Shown here in pieces: positions 1-10,605 of a stretch of 64,000 bases of DNA; position 1 is the stretch's first letter, and every line of letters begins with the position of its first letter. Under the pieces are notes generated by a model. It did no database searches and was not told where the DNA came from. It saw only the letters and a program-made list of their open reading frames with translations. Where the stretch lies: contig NZ_JALMEW010000003.1 in the NCBI RefSeq assembly GCF_023094245.1, positions 186,001-250,000 on the forward strand, in the 5' to 3' direction. The position numbers and the translations under genes were made by a program. The DNA comes from Halomonas getboli (GTDB lineage Bacteria > Pseudomonadota > Gammaproteobacteria > Pseudomonadales > Halomonadaceae).

Positions 1-606
1 CAGCGCGCCGTTCTCGCCCACGGCCAGGCGGATGGTCGGCGTAAAGAGCCCCGACGGCAGGGTCATGCCCAGGCCGCTGAGGTCGCCCGGGGTGATCGAG
101 AGCTCGCTGCCCTCCGGCAGGTCGCCGGTGCGGGCCATCTGGCGGGTCACCTCGACCAGCGGCGAGAGCCGGCTGCGGTCGACCTTCAACAGGTCGAAGG
201 CCAGCGGCAGGCGCAGGTCGGCGTCGTCGCCCGGGCTCAGCGCCACGTCCTGCTCGTAGCGGCCGTCGATCGCCTCGAGCCCCGGCACGTCGAGGTTCCA
301 GTCGAAGCCGCTCATCCGCACCGCCGGCAGCCCGGCGGGCAGGCCGAGGCCCAGCGCCATGGTGGCCTGCACCGGCAGGCTGCCGGCGCCGAGGCCGGAG
401 GCGATCAGCGAGGTGAGGTCGGAGGTGTCGAGGCCGGCATCGATGGCATAGGGCCCGATGCGGATGTTCTCGACGCCCAGCGTGGTGACGGCCAGGCGGA
501 AGGCGAACAGGCCGGTCTGGGGCAGTGCCAGGCAGCCGCCGATCAGCAGGACCAGGCAGCCGGGAATCAGCAGGCGCGCGCGGCGGCGCAGGGAACGAAG
601 GAACAT
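1..606 (-). CDS. Unrecognised membrane-anchored or secreted protein, 3' end outside window
   Basis: Reading leftward from an ATG at 606, the frame stays open for 202 codons to the window edge, so the C-terminus is missing. The N-terminus is very basic (MFLRSLRRRARLL) and is followed by a hydrophobic stretch ending in LLIGGC, which could be a transmembrane anchor or a weak lipobox. The rest is a soluble, mildly acidic region with repeated G-L-x-L-P patterns, reminiscent of AsmA/YdbH-type envelope proteins, but I do not recognise the family. It lies downstream of der, with a strong hairpin between them, so it is probably a separate transcription unit. The reading frame is convincing; the function is unknown. 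Confidence 0.6.
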   Translation of the reverse strand, partial: MFLRSLRRRARLLIPGCLVLLIGGCLALPQTGLFAFRLAVTTLGVENIRIGPYAIDAGLDTSDLTSLIASGLGAGSLPVQATMALGLGLPAGLPAVRMSGFDWNLDVPGLEAIDGRYEQDVALSPGDDADLRLPLAFDLLKVDRSRLSPLVEVTRQMARTGDLPEGSELSITPGDLSGLGMTLPSGLFTPTIRLAVGENGAL

Positions 607-772
607 GGCGATTCTCATTGACGTGAGGGAGGGCGTCTCCGGGCGTTCGCCGGAAGTCGTCGACGGGGCGTCGAGGCGTCGCGCGGTGCCCGTCCTGGGT
701 GGCGACTCTTGCCCCTCCTGGTCAAAAGTTCCTCGCCGTCCCCGCTGGCGGCGACCGCCTCGGGGTGACAGA

Positions 773-806
773 CGCAAACCGCCGGCCCCAGGGCCGGCGG
801 TTTGCG
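773..806 (-). terminator. Hairpin downstream of der
   Basis: A perfect 16-bp inverted repeat (773-788 and 791-806, GC-rich core with AAACC/GGTTT at the base) lies about 65 bp beyond the der stop. There is no clear U-tract. It probably ends the pilF-to-der transcript. Confidence 0.6.
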
Positions 807-870
807 CTATCGGCGCGAGTACTATCGGCGAGATTCGCCCGCGCGTCGAGAGTCGACGGATGGCGACACG

Positions 871-2274
871 TCAGCGACGACCGCGGCGCGATTCCTTGGT
901 GCGATCGAGCTCCCGCTTCTTGGCCTTCTCGCGGTCGCTGGCCCCGGCCATGTGGTCGTAGGGATTCTTGCCCGAACGGAACTCGAAGCGCATCGGCGTG
1001 CCGCGCACCTTGAGCACCTTGCGGAAAGTGTTGGTCAGGTAGCGCTTGTAGGCTTCCGGCAGCGACTCGGTCTGGTTGCCATGGACGACGATGATCGGCG
1101 GGTTGCTGCCGCCCTGGTGGGCCATGCGCAGCTTGATGCGGCGGCCGTGAATCATCGGCGCCGGATGCTGCTCCACGGCGTCACGCAGGATGTTGGTCAG
1201 GCGGTTGGTCGACCAGTGGCTGTTGGCCGACTGGAAGGCGCGCTCGATGGACGGGTAGAGGTCGCCCACCGCGGTGCCGTGCAGCGCCGAGATGAAGTGC
1301 AGGTCGGCGTAGTCGGCGAAGCCCAGGCGGCGCTTGATCTGGGCGCGCATCTTGTCCTTGGCCTCGCTCTCCAGGCCGTCCCACTTGTTGACCGCCAGCA
1401 CCAGGGCGCGGCCGCTGGTCAGCACATAGTCGAGCAGGTGCAGGTCCTGCTCCACCAGGCCCGAGCGGGCGTCGAGCACCATGATCGCGACATGACACTC
1501 CTTGATCGCCTCGAGGGTCTTGATGATCGAGAACTTCTCGGCGGTCTCGCTGACGTTCTTGCGCCGTCGCACGCCGGCGGTGTCGACCAGCACGTAGGGC
1601 TCGCCGCGCCGCTCGAAGGGGATCTCGATGGCGTCGCGGGTGGTGCCGGCCTCGTCGTAGACCACCACCCGATCCTCGCCGAGCAGGCGGTTGACCAGCG
1701 TCGACTTGCCCACGTTGGGGCGGCCGATCACGCCGATGCGGATGCCCTTGGTGCCGGTGTCGTGCGGGATGTCGGCGTCGCGCTCGGGGAAGGGGGCGAG
1801 CACCTCGTCGATCAGCGCGGTGACGTTGCGGCCGTGGGCGGCGGCGATCGGATGCGGATCGCCGAGGCCGAGCTGCCAGAAATCGGCCATGGCCGAGTGC
1901 TCTTCCAGGCCGTCGGTCTTGTTGACCACCAGCCAGGTCTTCTTCTGGTTGATGCGCAGGTGGTTGGCGATGGCCTCGTCGGCCACGTTCAACCCGCTGC
2001 GGCCGTCGACCAGGAACAGCACGATGTCGGCTTCGTCGATGGCCTGCAGCGACTGCTCGGCCATGGCCGCGTCGATGCCTTCCTCGTCGCCGCTGATGCC
2101 GCCGGTGTCGATCACCGTGTAGGTCTTGCCGCCGAGCGCGCCGTTGCCGTACTTGCGGTCCCGGGTCAGGCCGGGGAAGTCGGCCACCAGGGCGTCGCGG
2201 GTGCGCGTCAGGCGGTTGAACAGGGTCGACTTGCCCACATTGGGGCGGCCGACCAGTGCGATCACGGGATTCAT
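871..2274 (-). CDS. der: Ribosome-associated GTPase Der (EngA)
   Basis: Encodes 467 residues, the usual Der length. Der is an essential tandem-domain GTPase needed for maturation of the 50S subunit. Two G domains are visible: the first P-loop GRPNVGKST lies near residue 9, and a second copy of the same motif starts domain two, each followed by DxxG (DTGG, DTAG) and NKxD (NKTD, NKWD) motifs. The C-terminal region ending in a basic KESRRGRR tail matches the KH-like domain. The ATG at 2274 overlaps the bamB stop by 4 bp (ATGA), which fixes the start and indicates translational coupling. A longer upstream extension of this frame runs inside bamB and is not real. Confidence 0.97.
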   Translation of the reverse strand: MNPVIALVGRPNVGKSTLFNRLTRTRDALVADFPGLTRDRKYGNGALGGKTYTVIDTGGISGDEEGIDAAMAEQSLQAIDEADIVLFLVDGRSGLNVADEAIANHLRINQKKTWLVVNKTDGLEEHSAMADFWQLGLGDPHPIAAAHGRNVTALIDEVLAPFPERDADIPHDTGTKGIRIGVIGRPNVGKSTLVNRLLGEDRVVVYDEAGTTRDAIEIPFERRGEPYVLVDTAGVRRRKNVSETAEKFSIIKTLEAIKECHVAIMVLDARSGLVEQDLHLLDYVLTSGRALVLAVNKWDGLESEAKDKMRAQIKRRLGFADYADLHFISALHGTAVGDLYPSIERAFQSANSHWSTNRLTNILRDAVEQHPAPMIHGRRIKLRMAHQGGSNPPIIVVHGNQTESLPEAYKRYLTNTFRKVLKVRGTPMRFEFRSGKNPYDHMAGASDREKAKKRELDRTKESRRGRR

Positions 2275-3419
2275 GGTTGCAGTTCCAGGGCCTCGAGGCT
2301 GCCGTCGTCGGCCAGGGTGTAGACGCGCTTGCCGTCGGTGAGCGGGGCCACGCTGATGGCGTCGTCGGCCTCGGTGCGGCCGACCAGGGTGCCCTCGCGG
2401 GCGTCGATCAGGTGCAGGTAGCCCTCGAAGTCGCCCACCGCCAGGCGACCGTCGGCAAAGGTCGGCGCAGTGAGCTCGCGGCCCTCGAGATCGTCGAGCT
2501 GCCACAGGGTCTCGCCGTTGCCGGCGTTGAGGGCGATCACGTGGCTGGCCTCGTCGACCACGAACAGGTAGTCGCCGACCAGCATCGGGCTGCGATAGCT
2601 GGAGATGTCGCGCGACCACAGGATCTCGCCGCTGGTGGCCTGCAGCGCCGCCAGGCGGCCGTTGTAGCTGGTCACGAACAGGCGGCCGTCCTGGGTCAGC
2701 AGCGGCTGGCCGGCCAGGTCGACCAGGCGCTCGATCTCGCTGCGGCCCTGAGGCACGGCGATGCGGCGCTCCCACAGGGCCTGGCCGCTGCGGTTGTCGA
2801 TCGTCACCAGGCGGCCGTTGGCCAGGCCGGCGAAGGTGACCTGGTCGATCACCCGCGGGGTGCCGGTGCTGCGCAGGGTCAGGGTGGGGCGATTGCCGCT
2901 GTAGACCCAGCGCTCGGCGCCGGTGTCGCGGTCCAGGGCGGTCACGCTGCCATCGATGGCCTGCACCACCAGCAGTGAGCTGTTGGGCTGGGGCGCGGCC
3001 AGCACCTCGCTGCTGACGCGGGTGTGCCACAGTACCTCGCCGTTCGACTGGTCGAGGGCCACGACCTCGCCGTTGCGGGTGCCGAGATAGACCCGGCCGG
3101 CCACGGCGGTCAGGGCGCTGGAGGCGGCGGCATCGAGCTCGATCTGCCAGCGCGGCTCGCCGCTGTCGGCGTCGATGGCCTCGACCAGGCCTTCATGGTC
3201 GGCGGCGAACAGGGTGTCGCTGTCCTGGGCCGGGGCCAGCGGATAGCCGCCCTGGCCCAGGCCGTCGCCGACCTGCTCTTCCCACAGCACCTTGGCGGTG
3301 GTGGTGTCGGCGGTGTCCTGCAGCGCCTTCGGCGCGTATTCGGGCTCCACCTGGGCGGCGCAGCCGGTCAGCAGGCCGAGCGCGGCGGTGGCGGCGATGG
3401 CGAGTGTGGTCTTGCTCAT
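2271..3419 (-). CDS. bamB: Outer membrane assembly lipoprotein BamB
   Basis: A 382-residue lipoprotein of the BAM complex, which inserts beta-barrel proteins into the outer membrane. The N-terminus has a signal peptide ending in the lipobox LLTGC with Cys20 as the lipidated residue. The body shows repeated blades with PQQ/WD-like patterns such as G-x-x-x-A-L-x-x-x-x-G-x-x-x-W, as expected for the BamB eight-bladed propeller. It overlaps yfgM upstream and der downstream by 4 bp each, so the three are likely translated as a coupled set. Confidence 0.96.
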   Translation of the reverse strand: MSKTTLAIAATAALGLLTGCAAQVEPEYAPKALQDTADTTTAKVLWEEQVGDGLGQGGYPLAPAQDSDTLFAADHEGLVEAIDADSGEPRWQIELDAAASSALTAVAGRVYLGTRNGEVVALDQSNGEVLWHTRVSSEVLAAPQPNSSLLVVQAIDGSVTALDRDTGAERWVYSGNRPTLTLRSTGTPRVIDQVTFAGLANGRLVTIDNRSGQALWERRIAVPQGRSEIERLVDLAGQPLLTQDGRLFVTSYNGRLAALQATSGEILWSRDISSYRSPMLVGDYLFVVDEASHVIALNAGNGETLWQLDDLEGRELTAPTFADGRLAVGDFEGYLHLIDAREGTLVGRTEADDAISVAPLTDGKRVYTLADDGSLEALELQP

Positions 3420-4072
3420 GAGGTCTCCTCGACGCCCAGATCATCCAGTTTGAGTTGCACGCCGTAGAGCGACTGGTCGCGTTCCGCGGAGAGGCTGAGG
3501 GCCTGCTGCCAGGCGTCGCGGGCGGCGTCGCGGTCGCCGAGCGCCAGGTGGGCGTCGCCGCGGATATCGGCCCGCTGGGCGGCCAGCGGCGCGGGGATGT
3601 CGCCGTCGAGCGTGGCCAGCGCCGCCTCGGCGTCGTCGCCGGCCAGCTGCAGGCGCGCCAGGCGCAGCCGCGCCACGCCCTGCAGATAGGGGCGGTCGCC
3701 GTTGGCGATCAGCGTCTCCAGGCGGGACGCGGCGGCATCGATGTCGCCGGCGCCCACGGCCACGCGGGCGTCCAGCAGGCGCGCCAGGTCGGTGTAGAGG
3801 CTGTCGCCGTGGTCGTCGATCAGGCTCTGGGTCAGGTGGTCGGCCTGCTGGCGCGCGTTGTCGTCCAGGCTGTCCTGGCTGCTCAGGGTCAGCAGCTGCT
3901 GATAGGTGGCCGAGGCCGCCTCGGCCTGCCCGGCCTGATAGTCCTGCCAGGCGTTCCAGCCGAACACGCCGGCGGCGGCGATCACCACGCCGGCGATCAG
4001 CGAGGTGCCGTTTTCCTTCCACCAGCGCTTGATCGCTTCGAGCTGCTCTTCTTCCGTTCTCATCTCCGCCAC
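3416..4072 (-). CDS. yfgM: YfgM-type periplasmic TPR chaperone, Sec translocon-associated
   Basis: A 218-residue protein with a short cytoplasmic N-terminus (EEEQLEAIKRWWKEN), one transmembrane segment at about residues 22-42, and a periplasmic TPR-like helical region. This matches YfgM, which in E. coli associates with the SecYEG translocon and PpiD. The start chosen is GTG at 4072 because an AAGGAGA Shine-Dalgarno lies 6-7 bases upstream; an in-frame ATG at 4063 is the alternative. The stop overlaps the bamB start (ATGA). The position between hisS and bamB is the standard gammaproteobacterial order. Confidence 0.92.
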   Translation of the reverse strand: MAEMRTEEEQLEAIKRWWKENGTSLIAGVVIAAAGVFGWNAWQDYQAGQAEAASATYQQLLTLSSQDSLDDNARQQADHLTQSLIDDHGDSLYTDLARLLDARVAVGAGDIDAAASRLETLIANGDRPYLQGVARLRLARLQLAGDDAEAALATLDGDIPAPLAAQRADIRGDAHLALGDRDAARDAWQQALSLSAERDQSLYGVQLKLDDLGVEETS

Positions 4073-4100
4073 GGGCGGTCTCCTTGTCTGTCCTTGGGCG

Positions 4101-5393
<1,293 letters not shown>

Positions 5394-5416
5394 TGCTGGC
5401 TCCTTGTCGGCACGCC

Positions 5417-6544
5417 TCAGGCGTCCCGGGCGATGACATCCTGCTCGGCTTGTTCTTTCTCGCGCACCTTGTCGCGGATCATCCGCTCGAGGTCGTCGAC
5501 CAGGTGGTCGTTGCGCAGCTTGCTGGCCGGCTTGCCGTCGATGTAGACGAGGTTGGCGGGGCTGCCGCCGGTCAGGCCGATGTCGCTTTCCTTGGCCTCG
5601 CCCGGGCCGTTGACGACGCAGCCGATGACCGAGACGTCGAGCGGCGTCATCACGTCGTCGAGGCGTTCCTCGAGTTCGTTCATGGTGCCGATGACGTCGA
5701 AGTTCTGGCGTGAGCAGCTCGGGCAGGCGACGAAGTTGATGCCCTTGGCCCGCAGGCGCAGGCTCTTGAGCATGTCGAAGCCGACCTTGATCTCCTCGAC
5801 CGGATCGGCCGCCAGCGACACGCGGATGGTGTCGCCGATGCCGTCCATCAGCAGCATGCCGAGCCCGATGGACGACTTGACGGTGCCCGAACGCAGCCCA
5901 CCGGCCTCGGTGATGCCGAGGTGCAGCGGCTGCTCGATGCGGGTGGCGAGATCGCGGTAGGCGGCCACGGCCATGAACACGTCGGAGGCCTTGACGCTGA
6001 CCTTGAAATCGGGGAAGTCGAGGCGCTCGAGGTGGTCGATGTGGCGCATCGCCGATTCGACCAGCGCGGCCGGGGTCGGCTCGCCGTACTTCTTCTGCAG
6101 GTCCTTTTCCAGCGAGCCGGCGTTGACGCCGATGCGGATCGGGATGCCGTTGTCGCGGGCCGCGCTGACCACGGCCTGGACGCGGTCCTCGCGGCCGATG
6201 TTGCCGGGGTTGATGCGCAGGCAGTCGACGCCAAGCTCGGCGACGCGCAGGGCGATGCGATAGTCGAAGTGGATGTCCGCCACCAGCGGCACCTCGACCT
6301 CGCGCTTGATGCGGCCGAAGGCCTCGGCGGCGTCCATGGTCGGCACCGAGACGCGCACGATGTCGGCGCCCGCCGCTTCCAGCTGGCGGATCTGCGCCAC
6401 GGTGGCCGCCACGTCGAGCGTGTCGGTGTTGGTCATGCTCTGGACGGAGATCGGGGCGCCGCCGCCGACCGGCACCTTGCCGACATGGATGCGGCGTGAC
6501 TGGCGACGGGTGATGGGCGATGTAGCGTGCATGATCGGACTCAT
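5417..6544 (-). CDS. ispG: 4-hydroxy-3-methylbut-2-enyl-diphosphate synthase IspG
   Basis: A 375-residue iron-sulfur enzyme of the MEP isoprenoid pathway. The N-terminal TIM-barrel starts with [10 protein letters not shown] and [14 protein letters not shown]. The 4Fe-4S cysteines are in CPSCSRQ and GCVVNGPGE near the C-terminus, with the Glu of NGPGE as an additional cluster ligand in this family. The ATG at 6544 overlaps the rodZ stop (ATGA); an internal ATG at 6532 is a possible alternative. IspG needs a 4Fe-4S cluster, so its cofactor supply depends on Fe-S assembly, which is notable given the reduced isc cluster nearby. Confidence 0.97.
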   Translation of the reverse strand: MSPIMHATSPITRRQSRRIHVGKVPVGGGAPISVQSMTNTDTLDVAATVAQIRQLEAAGADIVRVSVPTMDAAEAFGRIKREVEVPLVADIHFDYRIALRVAELGVDCLRINPGNIGREDRVQAVVSAARDNGIPIRIGVNAGSLEKDLQKKYGEPTPAALVESAMRHIDHLERLDFPDFKVSVKASDVFMAVAAYRDLATRIEQPLHLGITEAGGLRSGTVKSSIGLGMLLMDGIGDTIRVSLAADPVEEIKVGFDMLKSLRLRAKGINFVACPSCSRQNFDVIGTMNELEERLDDVMTPLDVSVIGCVVNGPGEAKESDIGLTGGSPANLVYIDGKPASKLRNDHLVDDLERMIRDKVREKEQAEQDVIARDA

Positions 6545-7551
6545 TCTCCCAGAGTGAAGCGGGCGACGTTGTTGGCGCCGGTGTGCGACGCCAGGTCTAC
6601 GGCTTCGCCTTTCCAGTTCAGCTCGACGCCGGTGGCGTTGCCCACGGTCAGGCGGAACGGCGGCTCGCCTTCGACGGTGGCCGTGGTGCCGGCGTTCTGC
6701 AGACCGACGAAGACGCGCTGGTCGGTGGCGTCGAAGATCTCGGTCCAGGACTGCTCGTTGAAGGTCAGTTCCAGCACGCCCGGATCGGCGGCCGGCTCGG
6801 CGGCAGCGTCATCGGCGCTCTCGGTATCGGTCGCGGCGACGCTGTCGCCGTCGGTGGCATCGGTGGCATCGGTGGCAGCATTCGGCTCACTGCTGTCGCC
6901 CGCGGCGGCGGCCGTCGCATCGCCCGTATCGCCCGAGTCGGCGGCGCTCTCGGCGGTGCCCGTGGCTTCGTCGGTGTCGTCGGCGCTGGTGGTGGCGACT
7001 GCGCTGCTCCAGTCGCCGGCGTCGCCGTCGAGCTCGTCGGCCGCCGCGTCGCCGCCCTCGGTGACGGTGGTGCCGTCGAGGCTGTCCACCGCCACCGGGG
7101 CGCTGTCGCCCGGCGTGGGCGGCTCACTGCCGCCGCGGCTCTGCCACCACATCAGGGTCAGGCCGACCAGGCCGGCGATTACCAGCACGGTGGCCAGGCG
7201 GAACAGCCAGGCGCCGAGCTTCGAGGGCGGCTTGTTGACCACGTGGACCGGAGTGACGCGGGTCTCGAGCTCCTCGCTGCCGACGCGGGCCTGGTAGGCG
7301 GCCAGCACCGGGGCGGGATCGAGGCCCAGCAGGTTGGCGTAGCTGCGCAGGTAGCCGCGACGATAGGTGGCGATCGGCACCTCGTCGTAGTCGTCCCGCT
7401 CCAGGCCGTCGATCACGGCCGGACGCAGGTTCAGGGCCTCGGCGACTTCGTCGCGTGACAGCGCCTGGGCCTCGCGCTGGCGGCGCAGCAGCTCGCCGGG
7501 GGAGGCCTGGTTGACGGCTACGTCGGGCTCCGAATAGGGGGTGTCGCTCAT
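6541..7551 (-). CDS. rodZ: Cytoskeletal protein RodZ
   Basis: A 336-residue bitopic protein that links MreB to the cell-wall elongation machinery. An N-terminal HTH_25/Xre-like domain ([20 protein letters not shown]) is followed by a basic juxtamembrane region, a transmembrane segment near residues 105-125, a long periplasmic linker rich in Asp, Ala, Ser and Thr, and a C-terminal DUF4115 domain ending in TLGE. The start at 7551 (MSDTPYSE) is preferred because AAGGA lies 8 bases upstream; an ATG three codons earlier would place the Shine-Dalgarno on top of the start. The acidic linker is long, as often seen in halophiles. It overlaps ispG by 4 bp. Confidence 0.93.
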   Translation of the reverse strand: MSDTPYSEPDVAVNQASPGELLRRQREAQALSRDEVAEALNLRPAVIDGLERDDYDEVPIATYRRGYLRSYANLLGLDPAPVLAAYQARVGSEELETRVTPVHVVNKPPSKLGAWLFRLATVLVIAGLVGLTLMWWQSRGGSEPPTPGDSAPVAVDSLDGTTVTEGGDAAADELDGDAGDWSSAVATTSADDTDEATGTAESAADSGDTGDATAAAAGDSSEPNAATDATDATDGDSVAATDTESADDAAAEPAADPGVLELTFNEQSWTEIFDATDQRVFVGLQNAGTTATVEGEPPFRLTVGNATGVELNWKGEAVDLASHTGANNVARFTLGE

Positions 7552-7579
7552 GCGTGGCATCCTTCAAGAAAAAACGGGG

Positions 7580-8302
7580 TCAGGGCGCGTCAGTGGATGC
7601 CGCCGACCGTCCGCCACGAGCATTGGCCAGATCCGCCGACAGCTGCCGCGCCGCCGGCGTGGGACCGGCCAGGCGCACGTAGTCCTGGAGCTGCTGTTCG
7701 GCGCGCGCCAGCCGGCCCTGCTCGAATTCGAGCTGGGCCAGGCGCAGATAGCTCTCGGCCCGGCGCGGGTCGATGTCCTGGGCGCGCAGCAGGCTCTGGC
7801 GGGCGGCCTCGATGTCGCCGATGCGGCGCTGGCAGCGTCCCAGATTGGTGAACAGCTGGGCACGGTTGGCGTACTGGGTGTCGGCGGTGGCCTGCTCGAG
7901 CTGGTGGCAGGCCTCGCGGAGGCGTCCCTGATCATACAGGAAGGCGGCATAGTTGTTGCGCGCCCGGGTCAGATCGGGATCGGCGTCGAGCGCGCGACGA
8001 AAGGTCCGGTCGGCGAGCGTCGCCTCGCCCTGGCGCTGGTAGACAATGGCCATGGCCTGAAGTGCCTCGGGATCGTCGTCGTCGATCTCCAGGGCGCGGT
8101 CCAGGGCCGACAGCGCGCGGGGCAGGTTGTTGCGCTCCAGGTAGGCGGTGCCGAGCCGGGTATAGGCGGCCACGGGGTCGCCGGTGTCCGCCTCGGGCGC
8201 TGTCGCACCTGGCTGGGTGGTGGCACAGCCGGTCAGCCATAGAGCGCTCGCCAGGACGACGGTGACGGATAACTGTCGGAAACCGGGCGGGCGGCGTGTC
8301 AT
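7580..8302 (-). CDS. pilF: Type IV pilus biogenesis lipoprotein PilF/PilW
   Basis: A 240-residue TPR lipoprotein, the pilotin that localises and multimerises the PilQ secretin. The N-terminus is a signal peptide ending in LTGC (Cys26). Several TPR units follow (for example AYTRLGTAYLERNNLPRALS and ALQAMAIVYQRQGE). It is the first gene of the group leading through rodZ to der, 28 bp from rodZ, a conserved neighbourhood in Pseudomonas and Halomonas. GAGGA precedes the ATG. Confidence 0.92.
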   Translation of the reverse strand: MTRRPPGFRQLSVTVVLASALWLTGCATTQPGATAPEADTGDPVAAYTRLGTAYLERNNLPRALSALDRALEIDDDDPEALQAMAIVYQRQGEATLADRTFRRALDADPDLTRARNNYAAFLYDQGRLREACHQLEQATADTQYANRAQLFTNLGRCQRRIGDIEAARQSLLRAQDIDPRRAESYLRLAQLEFEQGRLARAEQQLQDYVRLAGPTPAARQLSADLANARGGRSAASTDAP

Positions 8303-8404
8303 GGCATCCTCGCTGGGCGGCGGCGCGGGGCCGCTCGACCGTTGGTGAAAAAGGCCCGACCATCAAAGCGTCGTGCCTGGTTGAAGTCAAGGCGCCCCCG
8401 GGGC

Positions 8405-9532
8405 TCAGTCGGCGTCGATCTGGATCGACTGGATGTAGCGGGCGTGGCGCTTGGTGCGGTCCTTGACCCGGCCCACCAGCTGGCCGCAGGCGGCGTCGAT
8501 GTCATCGCCGCGGGTGGAGCGCACCGGGGCGGTATAGCCCAGATCGGCCAGCCACTGCTGGAAGCGCATGGTCTGGTTGCGCGACGGCTTCTCGTAGCCC
8601 GAGTGCGGGAAGGGGTTGAACGGGATCAGGTTGATCTTGCACGGCAGTTCCTCGAGCAGCTCGGCGAGCTCTCGGGCGTGCTGCTGCTGATCGTTGACGT
8701 CCTTGATCAGGGTGTACTCGATGGTCACCACGCGGGTGTCGTCGCACTTGCCGAGATAGCGCTGGCAGGCGTCGAGCAGGGTGCGGATGTTGTACTTGCG
8801 GTTGAGCGGCACCAGCTCGTTGCGCAGCTCGTCGTTGGCGGCGTGCAGCGAGATGGCCAGGCTCACGTCTAGCTCGTCGCCGAGGCGATCGAGCATCGGC
8901 ACCACGCCCGAGGTGGAGAGCGTGACGCGGCGCTTGGAGAGGCTATAGCCGTTGTCGTCGAGCATCAGCTTCATGGCCGGCACGACGTTATCGTAATTCA
9001 GTAGCGGTTCGCCCATGCCCATCATCACCACGTTGGTGACCGGGCGATTGGCGGTGTCCTTGCGCGGGCCGAAGCTGTTGCTGGCGACCCACACCTGGCC
9101 GATGATCTCGGCGGCGGTGAGGTTGCGCTGGAAGCCCTGCTTGCCGGTGGAGCAGAAGCTGCAGTCCAGCGAGCAGCCGACCTGGGACGAGACGCAGAGG
9201 GTGCGGCGCTTGCCGTTCTCGGCGGGAATCAGCACCGTTTCCACGTAGCTGCCGTCCTCCACTTCCAGCACCCACTTGCGGGTGCCGTCGCTGGAGGTGC
9301 CCTCGTAGACCACGCTGGGGCCGCGGATCTCGGCGACTTCCTCGAGACGGGTGCGCAGCGCCTTGGACAGGTTGGTCATGGACGCGAAGTCGTCGCAGCC
9401 CTCGTGGTGAATCCACTTCATCACCTGGGTGGCGCGGAACTTCTTCTCGCCGATGGACAGGAAGAAGGCTTCCATCTCCTCGCGCGTCATGCCGAGCAGA
9501 TTGGAGCGTTGGGGGGCGGTGGTGTCGGTCAT
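8405..9532 (-). CDS. rlmN: Dual-specificity 23S rRNA/tRNA adenine C2-methyltransferase RlmN
   Basis: A 375-residue radical SAM enzyme that methylates C2 of A2503 in 23S rRNA and A37 in some tRNAs. The 4Fe-4S binding motif is CSLDCSFC, the N-terminal accessory helical domain begins near [12 protein letters not shown], and the methyl-carrying cysteine is in the C-terminal AACGQLVG. Length is normal for the family. About 100 bp separates it from pilF and about 120 bp with a large hairpin separates it from ndk. Confidence 0.97.
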   Translation of the reverse strand: MTDTTAPQRSNLLGMTREEMEAFFLSIGEKKFRATQVMKWIHHEGCDDFASMTNLSKALRTRLEEVAEIRGPSVVYEGTSSDGTRKWVLEVEDGSYVETVLIPAENGKRRTLCVSSQVGCSLDCSFCSTGKQGFQRNLTAAEIIGQVWVASNSFGPRKDTANRPVTNVVMMGMGEPLLNYDNVVPAMKLMLDDNGYSLSKRRVTLSTSGVVPMLDRLGDELDVSLAISLHAANDELRNELVPLNRKYNIRTLLDACQRYLGKCDDTRVVTIEYTLIKDVNDQQQHARELAELLEELPCKINLIPFNPFPHSGYEKPSRNQTMRFQQWLADLGYTAPVRSTRGDDIDAACGQLVGRVKDRTKRHARYIQSIQIDAD

Positions 9533-9609
9533 GGGCGGTCAGCGGCGTCGGTGGGGCTGGGTGCGGGGACGGATGGCCCCCGCGCGGCAGTGAGGCTGCC
9601 GGTCCGAGA

Positions 9610-9656
9610 GGAAACAGCGGACTCGGGGCGCGGGCGCGCCCCGAGTCGGCGTTTCC
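9610..9656 (-). terminator. Hairpin terminator after ndk
   Basis: A 12-bp perfect GC stem (9621-9632 with 9635-9646) sits inside an outer GGAAAC/GTTTCC pairing and starts directly after the ndk stop codon. It probably ends the ndk transcript. No long U-run is present. Confidence 0.6.
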
Positions 9657-10082
9657 TTAGCGGGCGCAGATCTCGCTGTCTTCGAAGAAGTAGGCGATTT
9701 CGCGGGCCGCGGATTCCGGCGAGTCGGAACCGTGGACGGCGTTGGCGTCGATGGACTCGGCGAAGTCGGCGCGGATGGTGCCGGCTTCGGCTTCCTTCGG
9801 GTTGGTGGCACCCATCAGGTCGCGGTTGGCGGCGATGGCGTTGTCGCCTTCCAGCACCTGCACGACGACCGGGCCGGAGGTCATGAAGCCGACCAGGGCG
9901 CCGAAGAACGGACGCTCGCTGTGCTCGGCGTAGAAGCCTTCGGCCTGCTCCTGGGACAGCTGCAGCATCTTGGCGGCCACGATCTTCAGGCCGGCCTTCT
10001 CGAAGCGGCTCTCGATCTCGCCGATGGCGTTCTTGGCGACGGCGTCGGGCTTGATGATGGACAGGGTGCGTTCGTTAGCCAT
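9657..10082 (-). CDS. ndk: Nucleoside-diphosphate kinase
   Basis: A 141-residue enzyme that transfers the gamma phosphate between nucleoside triphosphates and diphosphates. The N-terminus [14 protein letters not shown] and the catalytic region [12 protein letters not shown], with the phosphorylated His, are diagnostic. The ATG at 10082 is preceded by GGAG 9 bases upstream; a TTG 15 bases further up is in frame but lies on the Shine-Dalgarno. Its own promoter is visible at 10210-10239, giving a leader of about 120 nt that contains a strong stem-loop. Confidence 0.97.
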   Translation of the reverse strand: MANERTLSIIKPDAVAKNAIGEIESRFEKAGLKIVAAKMLQLSQEQAEGFYAEHSERPFFGALVGFMTSGPVVVQVLEGDNAIAANRDLMGATNPKEAEAGTIRADFAESIDANAVHGSDSPESAAREIAYFFEDSEICAR

Positions 10083-10120
10083 GGGTGTGTTCTCCAATCT
10101 GGGAAGTCACGAGCGTTGAC

Positions 10121-10161
10121 GGCCTCGCGCCACCCCGGGAGGGCCGGGGCGGCGCGAGGCC
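10121..10161 (-). other. Large stem-loop in the ndk 5' leader
   Basis: The arms 10121-10138 and 10144-10161 pair over 18 positions with a single mismatch. On the minus strand this lies downstream of the predicted ndk promoter (10210-10239) and 40 bp before the ndk ATG. It would therefore be in the ndk leader as well as beyond the iscA stop. No U-tract follows, so simple intrinsic termination is uncertain. Confidence 0.55.
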
Positions 10162-10209
10162 GGAGTAATAAAGAGTGCGGCTCGGCGTCGGGCGCCGAAT
10201 TGGGCGCAG

Positions 10210-10239
10210 AGTATACCGTCCCCGAGCGGCGATGAACAA
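10210..10239 (-). promoter_or_regulatory. Probable sigma-70 promoter of ndk
   Basis: On the minus strand, TTGTTC (10234-10239) and TATACT (10210-10215) are separated by 18 bp. The match to the -10 consensus is good. Transcription would begin near 10203. Confidence 0.55.
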
Positions 10240-10253
10240 TCGGCGCGGCGGGC

Positions 10254-10580
10254 TCAGACGCTGAAGCTTTCGCCGCAGCCGCACTCGTCCTTGACGTTGG
10301 GATTGTTGAAGCGGAAGTAGCGGTTGAGCCCCTCCGAGACGTAATCCACTTCGCTGCCGTCGAGCACTTCCAGCGCGTCCGGGGCCACGTAGACTTTGAC
10401 GCCGTGATCCTCGACCACGATGTCGTCGTTGGCGGCCTCGTCGGCGAAGTCGAGCACGTAGCTGTAGCCGGAACAGCCGCTGGGCTTGACCGAGACCCGC
10501 AGGCCCAGGCCGTGGCCGCGCTCGTCGAGCACCCGGCGGATCTGGTCGGCGGCGGCGTTGGTGATCGAAAGTGTCGCCAT
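10254..10580 (-). CDS. iscA: A-type iron-sulfur carrier IscA
   Basis: A 108-residue A-type carrier of the IscA/ErpA family that delivers iron or Fe-S clusters to apo-proteins. The three conserved cysteines are present in SGCSGYSY and in the C-terminal ECGCGESF. It lies 25 bp after iscS, with a good AGGAG before the ATG. In the usual isc order iscU would sit between iscS and iscA, and hscB, hscA and fdx would follow; here iscA follows iscS directly and ndk comes next. On sequence alone IscA and ErpA are hard to separate; the call rests on position. Confidence 0.85.
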   Translation of the reverse strand: MATLSITNAAADQIRRVLDERGHGLGLRVSVKPSGCSGYSYVLDFADEAANDDIVVEDHGVKVYVAPDALEVLDGSEVDYVSEGLNRYFRFNNPNVKDECGCGESFSV

Positions 10581-10605
10581 GGTGATTCTCCTGCGGCGTT
10601 GGAGG

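Noticed and set aside
802..2322. Long open frame of about 506 codons on the plus strand, antisense to der
   Set aside because: High GC content makes stop codons rare in antisense frames. The translation is low-complexity Val/Ala/Gly/His-rich sequence with no motif, while der on the other strand is unmistakable.
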